Positions 44,040 to 53,882 of a stretch of 64,000 bases of DNA are shown here, in pieces (position 1 is the first letter of the stretch; every line of letters begins with the position of its first letter). The translations under genes and the position numbers were made by a program. The notes under the pieces are model-generated. The model did not search any database and was not told the origin of the DNA. It saw nothing but the letters and a program-made list of their open reading frames with translations. Source of the stretch: Microvirga sp. (lineage in GTDB: Bacteria; Pseudomonadota; Alphaproteobacteria; Rhizobiales; Beijerinckiaceae); assembly GCA_031181145.1 (NCBI GenBank), contig JAPSLB010000004.1:1-64000 (forward strand). The letters are read 5' to 3'.

Positions 44040-44489
44040 TCAACCCTTCCTGCGGTACATGGCGAGCATGCGCTGGGTCACCAGAAAGCCGCCGAAGATG
44101 TTGATGCTGGCGAGGATCAGGCCGATGAAGCCGAGCGCCCGTGCCCAGATCGGCCCGTCACCGAGGCTGTCGGCAACATTGACGCCTACCGCCAGCAGCG
44201 CACCGACCACGATCACCGAGGAGATCGCGTTCGTCACCGACATGAGCGGCGTATGCAGGGCGGGCGTCACCTGCCAGACCACGTAATAGCCGACGAAGAT
44301 CGCCAGCACGAAGATAGCCAGGCGGAACACGGTGGGATCCACCGCGCCGTGGGTCACCGTGGATACGGCCGCTCCTGCGGCGGCGGCCACCTGATCGGCC
44401 AGGACCTGCGCCTGTTCCGCGGCGCGCTGGGCCGTTTCGGCCGCCGCGCGGGCCTGCTCGACGGCCTGTTCGGGCGTGAGTGTCGCCAT
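44040..44489 (-). CDS. pntAB: NAD(P) transhydrogenase subunit alpha, membrane part
   Basis: 149 residues. An Ala/Gln-rich cytoplasmic helix (about 1-45) is followed by four membrane helices, including [20 protein letters not shown] and [20 protein letters not shown]. In alphaproteobacteria the alpha subunit is naturally split into PntAA and PntAB, so this is not a frameshift. Confidence 0.95.
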   Translation of the reverse strand: MATLTPEQAVEQARAAAETAQRAAEQAQVLADQVAAAAGAAVSTVTHGAVDPTVFRLAIFVLAIFVGYYVVWQVTPALHTPLMSVTNAISSVIVVGALLAVGVNVADSLGDGPIWARALGFIGLILASINIFGGFLVTQRMLAMYRRKG

Positions 44490-44507
44490 GAGATTCCCCT
44501 CGGACGT

Positions 44508-45644
44508 TTAAGCTGTGGGCTGGAAGGCGGGATGAACCACCGCGCCGTCCCGGGTCAGGCACGTGGCCTTCACCAGTTCGTCGTCCCACTTCACGGACAG
44601 CGCCTTACTTTCCTTGTCGACCAGCGTCTCGACGAAGGCGTAGAGATTCTTCGCGTACAGGCTGGAAGCGGTGGCGGCCAGCCGCCCGGGCATGTTGTGA
44701 TGACCGATGATCTTCACGCCATTGTGGGTTGCGATCTCGCCCGGCTCGGAGAGCTCGCAATTGCCGCCGCGCTCCACCGCGAGATCCACGATCACCGAGC
44801 CCGGCTTCATGGATTCCACCATGGCGCGGGTGACGAGCCTGGGCGCGGGACGGCCCGGGATGAGGGCCGTGGTGATGACGATGTCCTGCTTGGCGATGTG
44901 CGAGGTGACCAGCGCGGCCTGCTTCTCGCGGTACTCCGCCGACATCTCCTTGGCGTAGCCGCCGGCCGTCTCGGCCTGCCTGAACTCCTCGTCCTCCACG
45001 GCGATGAACTTGGCGCCCAGGCTTTCCACCTGCTCCTTGGCGGCCGGACGCACGTCGGTGGCGGTCACCACCGCACCGAGACGGCGGGCCGTGGCGATGG
45101 CCTGGAGGCCCGCGACGCCCGCGCCCATGACGAAGACGCGGGCCGCCGGCACGGTGCCGGCCGCCGTCATCATCATCGGAATGGCACGGCCATATTCGGC
45201 GGAGGCGTCGATCACGGCGCGATAGCCGGCGAGATTGGCCTGCGAGGACAGGACGTCCATGACCTGCGCGCGGGTGATGCGGGGCATCAGCTCCATGGCG
45301 AAGGCCGCGACCCCGGCTTCGGCCAGGCTCTTGAGCGCCGCGTCCTGGCCGTAAGGGTCCATGATGGCGACGACGAGCGCCCCCGGCTTCACGCCGGCAA
45401 GCTCGCCATCCGCAGGGCGGCGCACCTTGAGGACGATGTCGGAGTCCCGCAGAGCGTCTTCGCGGGAGGGCGCGATCACGGCCCCCGCGGCCTCGAACTC
45501 GGCATCCGGGAAGCCCGCCTTGGCTCCGGCGCCTGCCTGAACGGACACGTCGGCCCCCAGGCCCTTGTACTTCTTGACCGTCTCGGGGGTCGCGGCGACG
45601 CGGGTCTCCGCTCCCTCGGTCTCGGAAAGAACGGCGATTCGCAT
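44508..45644 (-). CDS. pntAA: NAD(P) transhydrogenase subunit alpha, NAD-binding part
   Basis: 378 residues from the ATG at 45644, with AGGGGG upstream. Domain I with MRIAVLSETEGAETRVAATP, VFVMGAGVAGLQAIATARRL (Rossmann) and LIPGRPAPRLVTRAMVESM. It binds NADH at the cytoplasmic face. It lies 18 nt upstream of pntAB. A hairpin terminator separates it from the upstream oxidase subunit gene. Confidence 0.97.
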   Translation of the reverse strand: MRIAVLSETEGAETRVAATPETVKKYKGLGADVSVQAGAGAKAGFPDAEFEAAGAVIAPSREDALRDSDIVLKVRRPADGELAGVKPGALVVAIMDPYGQDAALKSLAEAGVAAFAMELMPRITRAQVMDVLSSQANLAGYRAVIDASAEYGRAIPMMMTAAGTVPAARVFVMGAGVAGLQAIATARRLGAVVTATDVRPAAKEQVESLGAKFIAVEDEEFRQAETAGGYAKEMSAEYREKQAALVTSHIAKQDIVITTALIPGRPAPRLVTRAMVESMKPGSVIVDLAVERGGNCELSEPGEIATHNGVKIIGHHNMPGRLAATASSLYAKNLYAFVETLVDKESKALSVKWDDELVKATCLTRDGAVVHPAFQPTA

Positions 45645-45667
45645 GATGCCCCCTGCGATCGGTTGAG

Positions 45668-45702
45668 ACAAAGAAAAGGCCCTGAAAACAGGGCCTTGTT
45701 AC
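45668..45702 (-). terminator. Terminator or attenuator between the subunit IV-like gene and pntAA
   Basis: AAGGCCCTG-TTTT-CAGGGCCTT followed by TTCTTT on the minus strand. A 9-bp perfect stem lies between two genes on the same strand. Confidence 0.8.
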
Positions 45703-45706
45703 TCGG

Positions 45707-46000
45707 TCAGTAAAGGATGAGTGCAAGCAGCAGAAGAACACCCACGGCGGCCGGGGCACGAACCCCGATCGATGGAGCGATGGCTCCGATCGCCCCGGAG
45801 GCCAGCGAGAGGATGACCCCGAAAATCGCCGTCAGCCAGGCATGCTTGATGCCGCCGACCGCCAGAGCCAGCACGTGACAGATGACGACGGCCGTCGCGA
45901 TCTCGGCAAACCGCACGAACCCGGTGTAGGTCACCTCATGGGCAGGGCCGTCCATATCCGGACTGTAACCCCCATGCGGCGCATGTTTTGTATCGGCCAT
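45707..46000 (-). CDS. aa3-type cytochrome oxidase subunit IV-like membrane protein
   Basis: 97 residues. The acidic N terminus and HEVTYTGFVRFAEIATAVVI resemble the small bacterial aa3-oxidase subunit IV, which usually has one helix and about 50-70 residues. Here two more hydrophobic segments follow (AWLTAIFGVILSLASGAIGA and AVGVLLLLALILY). No other oxidase gene is nearby; it sits upstream of pntAA. Confidence 0.75.
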   Translation of the reverse strand: MADTKHAPHGGYSPDMDGPAHEVTYTGFVRFAEIATAVVICHVLALAVGGIKHAWLTAIFGVILSLASGAIGAIAPSIGVRAPAAVGVLLLLALILY

Positions 46001-46111
46001 GATTCAACGCCCTATTAGCATCGGTTGTTAATTGCTGCGTTTAGCGCATGCGGTGAGGAGCCGCAATCTTTCCAAGCAACTCCGAGGAAACTTTATGAAC
46101 GCCCGGGGCCG

Positions 46112-47329
46112 TCATTTTATCCCCAGGAACTCTCGCCATTGCGGCAGGCAGACCGTCTCGTAGTCGTAGCGCTCCACCGCGATCCTTCGCGCCTCCTTCG
46201 CCATGGCGGCGGACTTCTCCCCTTCCGCCAGCGCCTCCCCCACCCGCCCCGCCAGGGCCTCGTGGTCGAAGAAGGGGAAGAGGCGCCCGTTCACCCCATC
46301 CGTGACGATCTCCCGGACCGGCTCAGTATCCGAGGCGACGATCCTGCATTCGAGCGCCATGGCCTCGATGGAGGACCAGGACAGGACGAAGGGGTAGGTC
46401 ATATAGACATGGGCGGAGGAGATCTGGAGCACTCTCACGAACTGCTCGTAGGGCAGGTTTCCGACGAGATGGACCCGGGACCAATCCACCGGCCGGTCGA
46501 TCCTGGACTTGAAATGCTCGTACCAGGACCGCCCTCCCGGGGCCGCGCCCGAGTAGCTGTTGCCCTTGCCGCCGATGACGACCACCTGGAGCTCAGGGTC
46601 GATGTCGAGCAGGTAAGGCAGGCTCCTGAAGACGATGTGCGCCCCACGCATCGGCTCGATGTTGCGGGTCACGTAGGTGACGACCGGCTTCCGGCGGCTC
46701 AGCCTCGGACCCTCCTTGCCAAGCTGGATTCCCACCGCCGGGTCCGGAACGAGCCGCTTGGTGTCGATGCCGTCATGGATGACGGCGACCCGGTCCCGGA
46801 TGTAGGACGGGAATGTATCGCGCTGATAGCGGGTGGGCGCGACGGCCAGGTCGGCGGCGTCCAGCGCCCCGAGCTGCATAGAGTTCTTTAGGCGAAGACG
46901 CCAGATCACCTCCTCGTCGGTGACGGGAAACTCGGGGTCGAAATCGAGATCCTGCCCCTTCGCGTTGTAATAGTACTCGAAATAGGCTACGTGCCGGGCC
47001 TTGGGCCAGACATCCTTCAGGAACAGGTTCTCGCCCCAGCCCGTATTCACCACCACCACGTCGGGCTCGAATCCCTGTTTCGCCAGCTCCCGCGCCTTGC
47101 GCGCGACGCCGTAGGCCCGCCGGAGGCGGGGGACGACCGGGGAGAAGCGCGCCTCATGCTGCGGCTCCTCGGGGCCCGGAACCGGTTGATAGGGGTGGTA
47201 CGTCACTCCCGGCAGGCGGCATTGCTTCACCATGCCCAAGGCCACGACCTCGTGTCCCTCGGCGACGAAGCTCTGCGACAGGCGCAGGAACTGGCCCGGA
47301 AAGTTCTGATGGACGAAGACGATCTTCAT
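46112..47329 (-). CDS. Glycosyltransferase family 4 protein
   Basis: 405 residues. GT-B fold: N-terminal KIVFVHQNFPGQFLRLSQSF, then a donor domain with VTRNIEPMRGAHIVFRSLPY and the retaining-GT motif SWSSIEAMALECRIVASDTE. It transfers a sugar from a nucleotide donor to an unknown acceptor. No polysaccharide cluster is adjacent. Confidence 0.88.
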   Translation of the reverse strand: MKIVFVHQNFPGQFLRLSQSFVAEGHEVVALGMVKQCRLPGVTYHPYQPVPGPEEPQHEARFSPVVPRLRRAYGVARKARELAKQGFEPDVVVVNTGWGENLFLKDVWPKARHVAYFEYYYNAKGQDLDFDPEFPVTDEEVIWRLRLKNSMQLGALDAADLAVAPTRYQRDTFPSYIRDRVAVIHDGIDTKRLVPDPAVGIQLGKEGPRLSRRKPVVTYVTRNIEPMRGAHIVFRSLPYLLDIDPELQVVVIGGKGNSYSGAAPGGRSWYEHFKSRIDRPVDWSRVHLVGNLPYEQFVRVLQISSAHVYMTYPFVLSWSSIEAMALECRIVASDTEPVREIVTDGVNGRLFPFFDHEALAGRVGEALAEGEKSAAMAKEARRIAVERYDYETVCLPQWREFLGIK

Positions 47330-47387
47330 GGTTGCCTCTGACGCTGGGGTAAGCCTTTACGGCCGTTCCACGCAGAACGCAACTCAA

Positions 47388-48755
47388 TTACACAGGCATC
47401 GGCAACCCCGACGCCGCCAGAACCGCCGCCTGACGCTGTGCCAGGCCGTCGAGCGAGAACCGCTCGATCTCGGCTTCGAAGAGCCGGTGGTAGTTCAGCT
47501 CGGCCTTCAGATGCAGGAACACGGCCCCAAGGCCGACCGCCGCCCGGTCCATGAAGACGAATTCGCGCGGCACTGTCACAGGTCCCTTCTCTTTCAGCGC
47601 CTTGTGCACCTCGAAGGCTTGGCGGCGACCGTACTCGCCGGGCTTCACGCCATCGGCCACCGTGCGGACCCGGTCGTCGAGAAGTGGGGCGTAGATGAAG
47701 CGCGCCCAGATGTTGAGGATGTCGATCAGCTCGTTCGACAGGTTCCGGAAACCCCAGGTCTCGTAGGCGTGGACGATCCGGGCGCGATCATCCGTCTGTA
47801 GGCCCCGGTAGAGATCCACCACTCCGCCGACGAACCGCGGGTGGAAGATGCGGATGCAGCCGTAATCGAGAAGGTTGATCCCCGTCGCCTCGCGGCCCTC
47901 GGAGAAGACCGTGTAATTGCCCAGGTGCGGATCGCCATGGATGACGGCCGCGTGGCTGAAGGGATGCCACCAGGCCTTGAACATGGCGACCGCCAGCCGG
48001 TTGCGGATCTCGACAGGGCTCTCGGTGAATTGCAGGATCCTCTCGCCCTCGAGCCATTGCAGCGACAGGAGCCGCTTCGTGGAAAGCTCCGGGTAGACCT
48101 TCGGAACGCGCACGTTCTCCACATCCGCCAGCGCATCGGCATAAAGCGACGCGTGCTTGGCCTCGCGCTCGTAATCGAGCTCCTCGCGCACGCGCTCGCC
48201 GATCTCCTTGGCGATTTCGCGGGTGTCGATGGCGGAATCCATGCGCCGGTGCAGGGCGAAGACGAACTCGAGCTGGTTCAGGTCAGCCTCTACGGCCGAT
48301 TGCATATCCGGATATTGCAGCTTGCAGGCGAGTTTCTCGCCGTCCTTCGTGGTGGCCTGATGCACCTGGCCCAGGGATGCGGCCGCGGAAGGGTTGAGAT
48401 CGAAGGAGCCGAAGCGGCCCTGCCATTGCGGCCCCAGCTCCGCCTGCATGCGCCGCTTGACGAAGGCCGCCCCCATGGGCGGCGCCTCGCTTTGCAGCTT
48501 CTGCAGTTCGGCGGCGTATTCCGGCGGAATGAGATCGGGAATGGTGGCGAGCAGCTGCGCCACCTTCATGATCGGACCTTTCAGCCCTCCCAAGGCCTGC
48601 GCGAGCGCCGCCGCGTTGGACGCGTCGCGCGCATCGCCGCCGAAGAGGCGAGCGCCCGCCATGCGCGCGGCCACGCCGCCCATGTTTGCGCCGACGCGCG
48701 CATAGCGCGCCGCGCGGGCCGTGAAGCGGTTCGCCTCGTTGTCGCGATCAGCCAT
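47388..48755 (-). CDS. ABC1/UbiB (AarF) family atypical kinase
   Basis: 455 residues. The ABC1 core is seen in GGLKGPIMKVAQLLATIPDL, the Ala-rich nucleotide loop PSAAASLGQVHQA, KLACKLQYPDMQSA and the catalytic-type HGDPHLGNY...INLLDYGCIR. Members support ubiquinone synthesis or membrane lipid handling. Without ubi neighbours the exact role is open. Confidence 0.88.
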   Translation of the reverse strand: MADRDNEANRFTARAARYARVGANMGGVAARMAGARLFGGDARDASNAAALAQALGGLKGPIMKVAQLLATIPDLIPPEYAAELQKLQSEAPPMGAAFVKRRMQAELGPQWQGRFGSFDLNPSAAASLGQVHQATTKDGEKLACKLQYPDMQSAVEADLNQLEFVFALHRRMDSAIDTREIAKEIGERVREELDYEREAKHASLYADALADVENVRVPKVYPELSTKRLLSLQWLEGERILQFTESPVEIRNRLAVAMFKAWWHPFSHAAVIHGDPHLGNYTVFSEGREATGINLLDYGCIRIFHPRFVGGVVDLYRGLQTDDRARIVHAYETWGFRNLSNELIDILNIWARFIYAPLLDDRVRTVADGVKPGEYGRRQAFEVHKALKEKGPVTVPREFVFMDRAAVGLGAVFLHLKAELNYHRLFEAEIERFSLDGLAQRQAAVLAASGLPMPV

Positions 48756-48843
48756 GGGAGAATGTCTTTCCGATCATGTTACGAACATGCCGGCGAGCCT
48801 CTTCGAGGAAGAAGCCCTTCGGCACATTGCGCCAGAACAAGCA

Positions 48844-50688
48844 TCACGCCGTCTTTTCCATGGCCTCCAGCTCGCCGATCAGCCGCTCGATCATGGCGAG
48901 GCCGATCTGCCAGAAGGATGGATCGCGCGCATCGAGCCCGAACGGAGCGAGAAGCTCCGTGTAGGGCTTGGAGCCGCCCGCCGAGAGAAGCGCGAAATAG
49001 CGGTCCACGAAACCTTCGTCGGAACGCTCGTAGATGCCGTAGAGCGAGTTCACGAGGCAGTCGCCGAACGCATAGGCGTAGACGTAGAACGGCGAGTGGA
49101 TGAAATGGGGAATGTAGGTCCAGAAGGTTTCGTAGCCGGAGCCAAGGCGGATCGAGGGCCCGAGCGATTCATCCTGCACGGACATCCAGAGCTCGCAGAG
49201 CTTCTCTGAGGTCAGCTCGCCGTTGCGGCGTTCCACGTGCACCTTGCGCTCGAAGGAATAGAACGCGATCTGGCGCACCACGGTGTTGATCATGTCCTCG
49301 ACCTTGGCGGCCAGCATGGCCTTGCGCTGCACCGGGTTGGTGGTCTGGTCGAGCAGGCGGCGGAAGGTGAGCATCTCGCCGAACACGCTCGCCGTTTCTG
49401 CCAGCGTCAGCGGCGTCGGCGCCATGAGGGCACCGTTGGGCGCGGCGAGTACCTGATGAACGCCATGACCGAGCTCATGCGCAAGCGTCATCACATCGCG
49501 CGGCTTGCCCTGGTAGTTGAGCAGCACGTAGGGGTGGGCCGACGGAACGGTCGGGTGCGCGAAGGCGCCGGGCGCCTTGCCCGGGCGCGTCGGCGCGTCG
49601 ATCCATTCCTCGTCGAAGAAGCGGCGCGCGATGTCGGCCATGCGCGGCGAGAAGGCGGAATAGGCGGAAAGCACCGTCTCGCGCGCCTCGTCCCACGGAA
49701 TGGTCCGTTGCTCCACCTTCGGGAGCGGCGCGTTGCGGTCCCAATGGTCGAGCTTGTCCTTGCCAAACCACCGCGCTTTAAGGGCGTAGTAGCGATGCGA
49801 GAGGCGCGGATAGGCCTCGCGCACGGCCGCCACCAGCGCGTCCACCACCTCGCGCTCGACGCGGTTGGCGAGGTGGCGAGAATCCGCCACGTCCTGGAAA
49901 CCGCGCCAGCGATCCGAGATTTCCTTGTCCTTGGCGAGCGTGTTCGTGATCAGGGTGAAGGTGCGCAGATGCGCCTTGAAGGTCCTGGCGAGCGCGTCGG
50001 AAGCGTCCTTGCGCACGCTCTCGTCCGGGTCCTGCAGCTTGTTGAGCGTCGGCTCGATGGGCAGTTCCTCGCCGCGCACCGTGAAGCGCAAGGAAGCGAT
50101 GGTCTCGTCGAACAGCCGGTTCCACGCGGAGCGCCCGGTCACGGACTTCTCGTGGAAGAGCTGCTCGATCTTGTCGTCGAGCTGATAGGGTTTGTCCCTT
50201 CGCAGATCCTCCATCCAGGGCTTGTAGTGCGAGAGCGGCGCCTGAGCCACCGCCTTGTCCAGCACCTCGTCGTCGATGCGGTTGAGTTCAAGGCCGAAGA
50301 ACAGGAGCTCGGTGGAAGCAGTGGTGAGACGCTCCTGGGTGTCGCCGTAGAACTTCGCGCGGACCGGATCGGTGGTATCCCCGGAATAGACCAGGCCCGC
50401 ATAGGACATGATGCGCCCGAGAAGATCCTCCAGGGCCTCGTAGCGCCGGATCACGTCGGTCAAAGCCTGAGGAGCGGTCTCGCTCCGCGCCATTACATCG
50501 AGCTTGCCCCGATAGGCCGCCGCGAAAGCCTTGCACTCCTCCTCGGCTCTGGCGAGATCGCCTTTGAACGCGTCGCTGTCCATCCCCGGGTAGAGATGGG
50601 ACAGGTTCCATTCCGGGAGTGTGCCGAGACCGGCCTGAGCGGCGCCGGTTGAGGATGTCTGATGCACGGATGAAGCTCTCTGAGACAT
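48844..50688 (-). CDS. pepF: Oligoendopeptidase F (M3B metallopeptidase)
   Basis: 614 residues from the ATG at 50688; a longer frame to 51045 runs through the divergent promoter region and the next gene. The zinc motif HELGHGVHQ lies in TLAHELGHGVHQVLAAPNG, with EMLTFRRLLDQ downstream supplying the third-ligand region. It is a cytoplasmic peptidase of short peptides. Divergent from the Fis-type regulator. Confidence 0.93.
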   Translation of the reverse strand: MSQRASSVHQTSSTGAAQAGLGTLPEWNLSHLYPGMDSDAFKGDLARAEEECKAFAAAYRGKLDVMARSETAPQALTDVIRRYEALEDLLGRIMSYAGLVYSGDTTDPVRAKFYGDTQERLTTASTELLFFGLELNRIDDEVLDKAVAQAPLSHYKPWMEDLRRDKPYQLDDKIEQLFHEKSVTGRSAWNRLFDETIASLRFTVRGEELPIEPTLNKLQDPDESVRKDASDALARTFKAHLRTFTLITNTLAKDKEISDRWRGFQDVADSRHLANRVEREVVDALVAAVREAYPRLSHRYYALKARWFGKDKLDHWDRNAPLPKVEQRTIPWDEARETVLSAYSAFSPRMADIARRFFDEEWIDAPTRPGKAPGAFAHPTVPSAHPYVLLNYQGKPRDVMTLAHELGHGVHQVLAAPNGALMAPTPLTLAETASVFGEMLTFRRLLDQTTNPVQRKAMLAAKVEDMINTVVRQIAFYSFERKVHVERRNGELTSEKLCELWMSVQDESLGPSIRLGSGYETFWTYIPHFIHSPFYVYAYAFGDCLVNSLYGIYERSDEGFVDRYFALLSAGGSKPYTELLAPFGLDARDPSFWQIGLAMIERLIGELEAMEKTA

Positions 50689-50855
50689 TGCTGAAGCGGG
50701 GTTGAAAGAGGTTGAACCACATATTGGCGGCCTGGCCTTCGGGATCAACCCGGGCGGCGGGATCCGGATCCCTCCAAAAGACCAAGGCGTTAAGGCCCGG
50801 TTTACCCTTCTCGCCCAGCATCGCGGGAACGATTCCCTCATAACGCGTCCGCCGC

Positions 50856-51890
50856 ATGCCCCTCCACCGTTTTTTCGCAGACGACATCCGCGCCCTTCGC
50901 CAAGGCGCGGCCGGCCTCGTCGCGGACTCCGACCGGGAGAGGACTGCACGGCTCGCCGACCGGGCGGCGCGCTCGACCCTGCCCGCCCTGATCGAAGGGG
51001 AGGCGGGAAGCGGCGCCAAGGCTCTGGCCAAAGCGATTCACGCAAGCGGCGAGCGGAAGGCGCGCTCCTTCATCGCCTTCCGGACGGAGGAGGCCCTTTC
51101 CGGAGCAGCCCCCCTGGAAGCCGCCCTCCTCCGCCACATGAGGGAAGCTCACGGCGGCACGCTGTTCCTGGATAACGTCGAGTGCCTGACCGCGGCGGCG
51201 CAGGAGTGCCTGGCGGATGTCCTGCTCCAGCCTGAGGCCGGCCCGCGCGCGGGCAGGCGCTTCGACATCAGGTTCATCGCGAGCGCCGGGTTCGACCTCT
51301 CGGGCAAGGTGCGCGAAGGCCGGTTTCGGCAGGATCTCTATCATCGGCTTCAGGCCATGACTCTCTCCTTGCGGCCGTTGAGGGCCCGGAGAGAGGCCAT
51401 TGCCGAATGGGCCGTTTCCTTCGCCGAGCGCTTCGCCGTTGATGAGGGCAAGACGGTTGAAGGATTGTCTGCCGACGCGCTGACCCTGCTCGCCCGCTAC
51501 GACTGGCCCGGCAATCTCCAGCAGCTCGAGAATGCGGTCTATCGCGCCGTCGTTCTGGCGGATGGAGCTATTCTGACGCCTCGCGAGTTTCCGCAAGTAG
51601 CAGCCCATGTTGAAGGCTTCCGCGTCAACATCCCGCCGCTCCCGCCGGCGCGGACGCTCGCGCCTGTTCAGGCGCAAGGACCTGCCGCGAAGGAAGACCC
51701 GCACGCCCTTTCACTCATTCGTGAAAGCGGAGACATGCTGACATTGGCGGAGTTGGAAGAGCGCGCCATTCGCTTCGCACTCGTGCATTATCAAGGACAT
51801 ATGTCGGCCATCTCGCGCCATCTCGGGATCGGTCGCTCGACCCTTTACCGAAAATTGAAGGAACTTGGCTTAAACGATGCAGCCGCATGA
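50856..51890 (+). CDS. NtrC-like AAA+/Fis regulator with degenerate ATPase
   Basis: 344 residues. The fold follows sigma54 activators: an AAA+ region (about 20-240) with GGTLFLDNVECL, RFRQDLYHRLQAMTLSLRPL and YDWPGNLQQLENAVYRAVVL, then a C-terminal Fis-type helix-turn-helix (ISRHLGIGRSTLYRKLKEL). Key parts are changed. The Walker A loop reads GEAGSGAKA, with Ala where the Lys should be. The Walker B Glu is Asn (LFLDN). The GAFTGA loop that contacts sigma54 is missing between about residues 75 and 100. It is therefore unlikely to activate sigma54 and may be a plain DNA-binding regulator. It precedes the L,D-transpeptidase gene. Confidence 0.85.
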   Translation: MPLHRFFADDIRALRQGAAGLVADSDRERTARLADRAARSTLPALIEGEAGSGAKALAKAIHASGERKARSFIAFRTEEALSGAAPLEAALLRHMREAHGGTLFLDNVECLTAAAQECLADVLLQPEAGPRAGRRFDIRFIASAGFDLSGKVREGRFRQDLYHRLQAMTLSLRPLRARREAIAEWAVSFAERFAVDEGKTVEGLSADALTLLARYDWPGNLQQLENAVYRAVVLADGAILTPREFPQVAAHVEGFRVNIPPLPPARTLAPVQAQGPAAKEDPHALSLIRESGDMLTLAELEERAIRFALVHYQGHMSAISRHLGIGRSTLYRKLKELGLNDAAA

Positions 51891-51996
51891 CGTCTTCGTG
51901 CGTTAAGCGTGGCAGACGTGTGCCCGCACACTGACGAAATCATTTGATGCGGAGGATGCAACGTCCTCCAACCCCATTGCGTGAAGGAGATGGGTC

Positions 51997-53775
51997 ATGC
52001 GTGATCTGCGCAAGACGGCACTATGGCTCGGCCTGATCGGATCGGCCTCGCTCTTGTCTCTTTCCACCACAGCGCAGACCGCGACGGGCGATTCACTCGA
52101 TGGCTCCCGGACCGTTCCTGGACAAATATCTGCCGAGCCCTCGTATCGCAACGTAGACTCTCGACCCGCACCGGCGCAGGAGAAATCTTCTCTCCAGCCC
52201 ATTCCCTTGCCCGAGCCCGCACAGGTTCATCTCGACATCGGCGATCTGAAGCCCGAGCCCGCCATCGACATTCCGCTGCCCGAAGCGGCTCCCGTCACGG
52301 CCCTCATGCAGCAGGACGTGCTGCGCATGACCGTCGAAGGGCTGCTCGCAGATGATGCCGCCATGCGTGACCTGCGTCTGTCTCAAAAAGAGCGCGAGTC
52401 CTTGAAGGCTTTCTATGCGCAGGCCGAGCGCCCGCTGGCCTGGTCGCAGGACGGCGCCTTCACGCAAGCGGCCATGGGTGCGATCGCACGGTTGACGTCC
52501 GCGGATGAGGACGGCCTGGATCCGACCGATTATCCCCTGCCCGACGTGAAACTGCGCAAGGCTGCTTCTCCGGCGCAATGGGCCGAGGCCGATCTGAAGC
52601 TCTCCGCCTCGGTGATCCGGTATGCACGCGATGCGCGGGGCGGACGCATCGAGCCGTCCCGCCTGTCGCCGCTGGTCACGCCGACCCTGACGCTCCCGGA
52701 CGCCGATGAGGTTCTCAGGAACGTCGCCTTCGCAAAGAACGCGAATGCGGCGCTGGTCTCCTACAATCCGCCGCATGCGGGGTATCGCGTCCTGAAGGAG
52801 CATCTCGCCGATCTGCGCGCCAGCCATCCGTCCACCCCGAGCGTGCGCGTGCCCAAGGGCCCTGCCCTCCGGGTGGGCATGAAGGACCCTCGCGTCCCGC
52901 TGATCCGCGCTCACTTCAACCTGAAGGACGAGAACGACGACCGGAACATCTACGACAAGCGACTGGCCTCGGCGGTGGCCGCCTTCCAGAAGGAAAAGGG
53001 CTTGCCTACCAACGGGATACTCACGGCGCAGACGGTGGCCGCCCTCTCCGGCCCATCGCTGGCGAGGCGTGAGGCGGATCTGATCGCCAACATGGAGCGC
53101 TGGCGCTGGCTGCCGCGGGATCTCGGCTCGCGCCACATCATGGTGAACGTCCCCGAGTTCCGCCTGCAGCTCACGGATGGCGGCAAGGTCGTGCATGAGG
53201 CGCGGGTGATCGTCGGCAAGGAACAGTCACAGACGCCGGTCTTCTCCGAAGACATGAAGTACCTTGTGGTCAATCCGTCCTGGACGATTCCGCCGTCCAT
53301 CATGAAGAAGGAGATTCTGCCCGGCCTCGCGAACGATCCGGATTACGCCGCAAAAAAGGGCTACAAGGTCATCCGCAAGAACGGCCGCCTCATCGTTCAG
53401 CAGCCTCCGGGCGAGCGCAATGCGCTGGGATACGTGAAGTTCATGTTCCCGAACCACCACGCCGTCTATCTGCACGATACGCCCAACCGCAATCTCTTCT
53501 CGGCCGCCAAGCGCGCCTTCAGCCATGGCTGCGTGCGCGTGGACAAGCCCTTCGAGCTTGCGGAGATCATCATGGGTGAAGACAGCAAGTGGACAGAGAA
53601 GAGGCTGCGCGGCCTGATCGGCAAGGGCGAGCGCACGATCTTCCTGCCGAAGCCGCTTCCGGTGCACCTGGCCTATTTCACTCTGACAGTCGACGAGAGA
53701 GGCTCCCTCAAGGCCTTTCCGGATCTCTACGGTCTGGACCAGAAGGTCCGAACGGCCCTGAACCTCGCGCGGTAA
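51997..53775 (+). CDS. L,D-transpeptidase (YcbB/LdtD-like), exported
   Basis: 592 residues. N-terminal signal (about 1-28), a Pro-rich region, a domain of about 100-270 typical of the YcbB group, a peptidoglycan-binding domain near 295-355, and a YkuD catalytic domain at about 380-520 with HDTPNRNLFSAAKRAFSHGC; the active Cys is residue 512 in SHGCVR. It forms 3-3 cross-links in peptidoglycan or attaches proteins to it. It follows the degenerate NtrC-like regulator (106-nt gap), which may control it. Confidence 0.93.
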   Translation: MRDLRKTALWLGLIGSASLLSLSTTAQTATGDSLDGSRTVPGQISAEPSYRNVDSRPAPAQEKSSLQPIPLPEPAQVHLDIGDLKPEPAIDIPLPEAAPVTALMQQDVLRMTVEGLLADDAAMRDLRLSQKERESLKAFYAQAERPLAWSQDGAFTQAAMGAIARLTSADEDGLDPTDYPLPDVKLRKAASPAQWAEADLKLSASVIRYARDARGGRIEPSRLSPLVTPTLTLPDADEVLRNVAFAKNANAALVSYNPPHAGYRVLKEHLADLRASHPSTPSVRVPKGPALRVGMKDPRVPLIRAHFNLKDENDDRNIYDKRLASAVAAFQKEKGLPTNGILTAQTVAALSGPSLARREADLIANMERWRWLPRDLGSRHIMVNVPEFRLQLTDGGKVVHEARVIVGKEQSQTPVFSEDMKYLVVNPSWTIPPSIMKKEILPGLANDPDYAAKKGYKVIRKNGRLIVQQPPGERNALGYVKFMFPNHHAVYLHDTPNRNLFSAAKRAFSHGCVRVDKPFELAEIIMGEDSKWTEKRLRGLIGKGERTIFLPKPLPVHLAYFTLTVDERGSLKAFPDLYGLDQKVRTALNLAR

Positions 53776-53882
53776 CCATCCTCGAGCTGGAGCCTCGAGC
53801 AAGGGCTCCACAATGCGGCCCTCGTTCCGAGATCGAACGCTCCTCCAAGCGGCGCATCCACGAATGCGGCAGAGGGTCCGCG

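Noticed and set aside
44040-45644. Frameshifted pntA
   Set aside because: Alphaproteobacteria naturally encode PntAA and PntAB as separate proteins; both frames have their own start and ribosome site.
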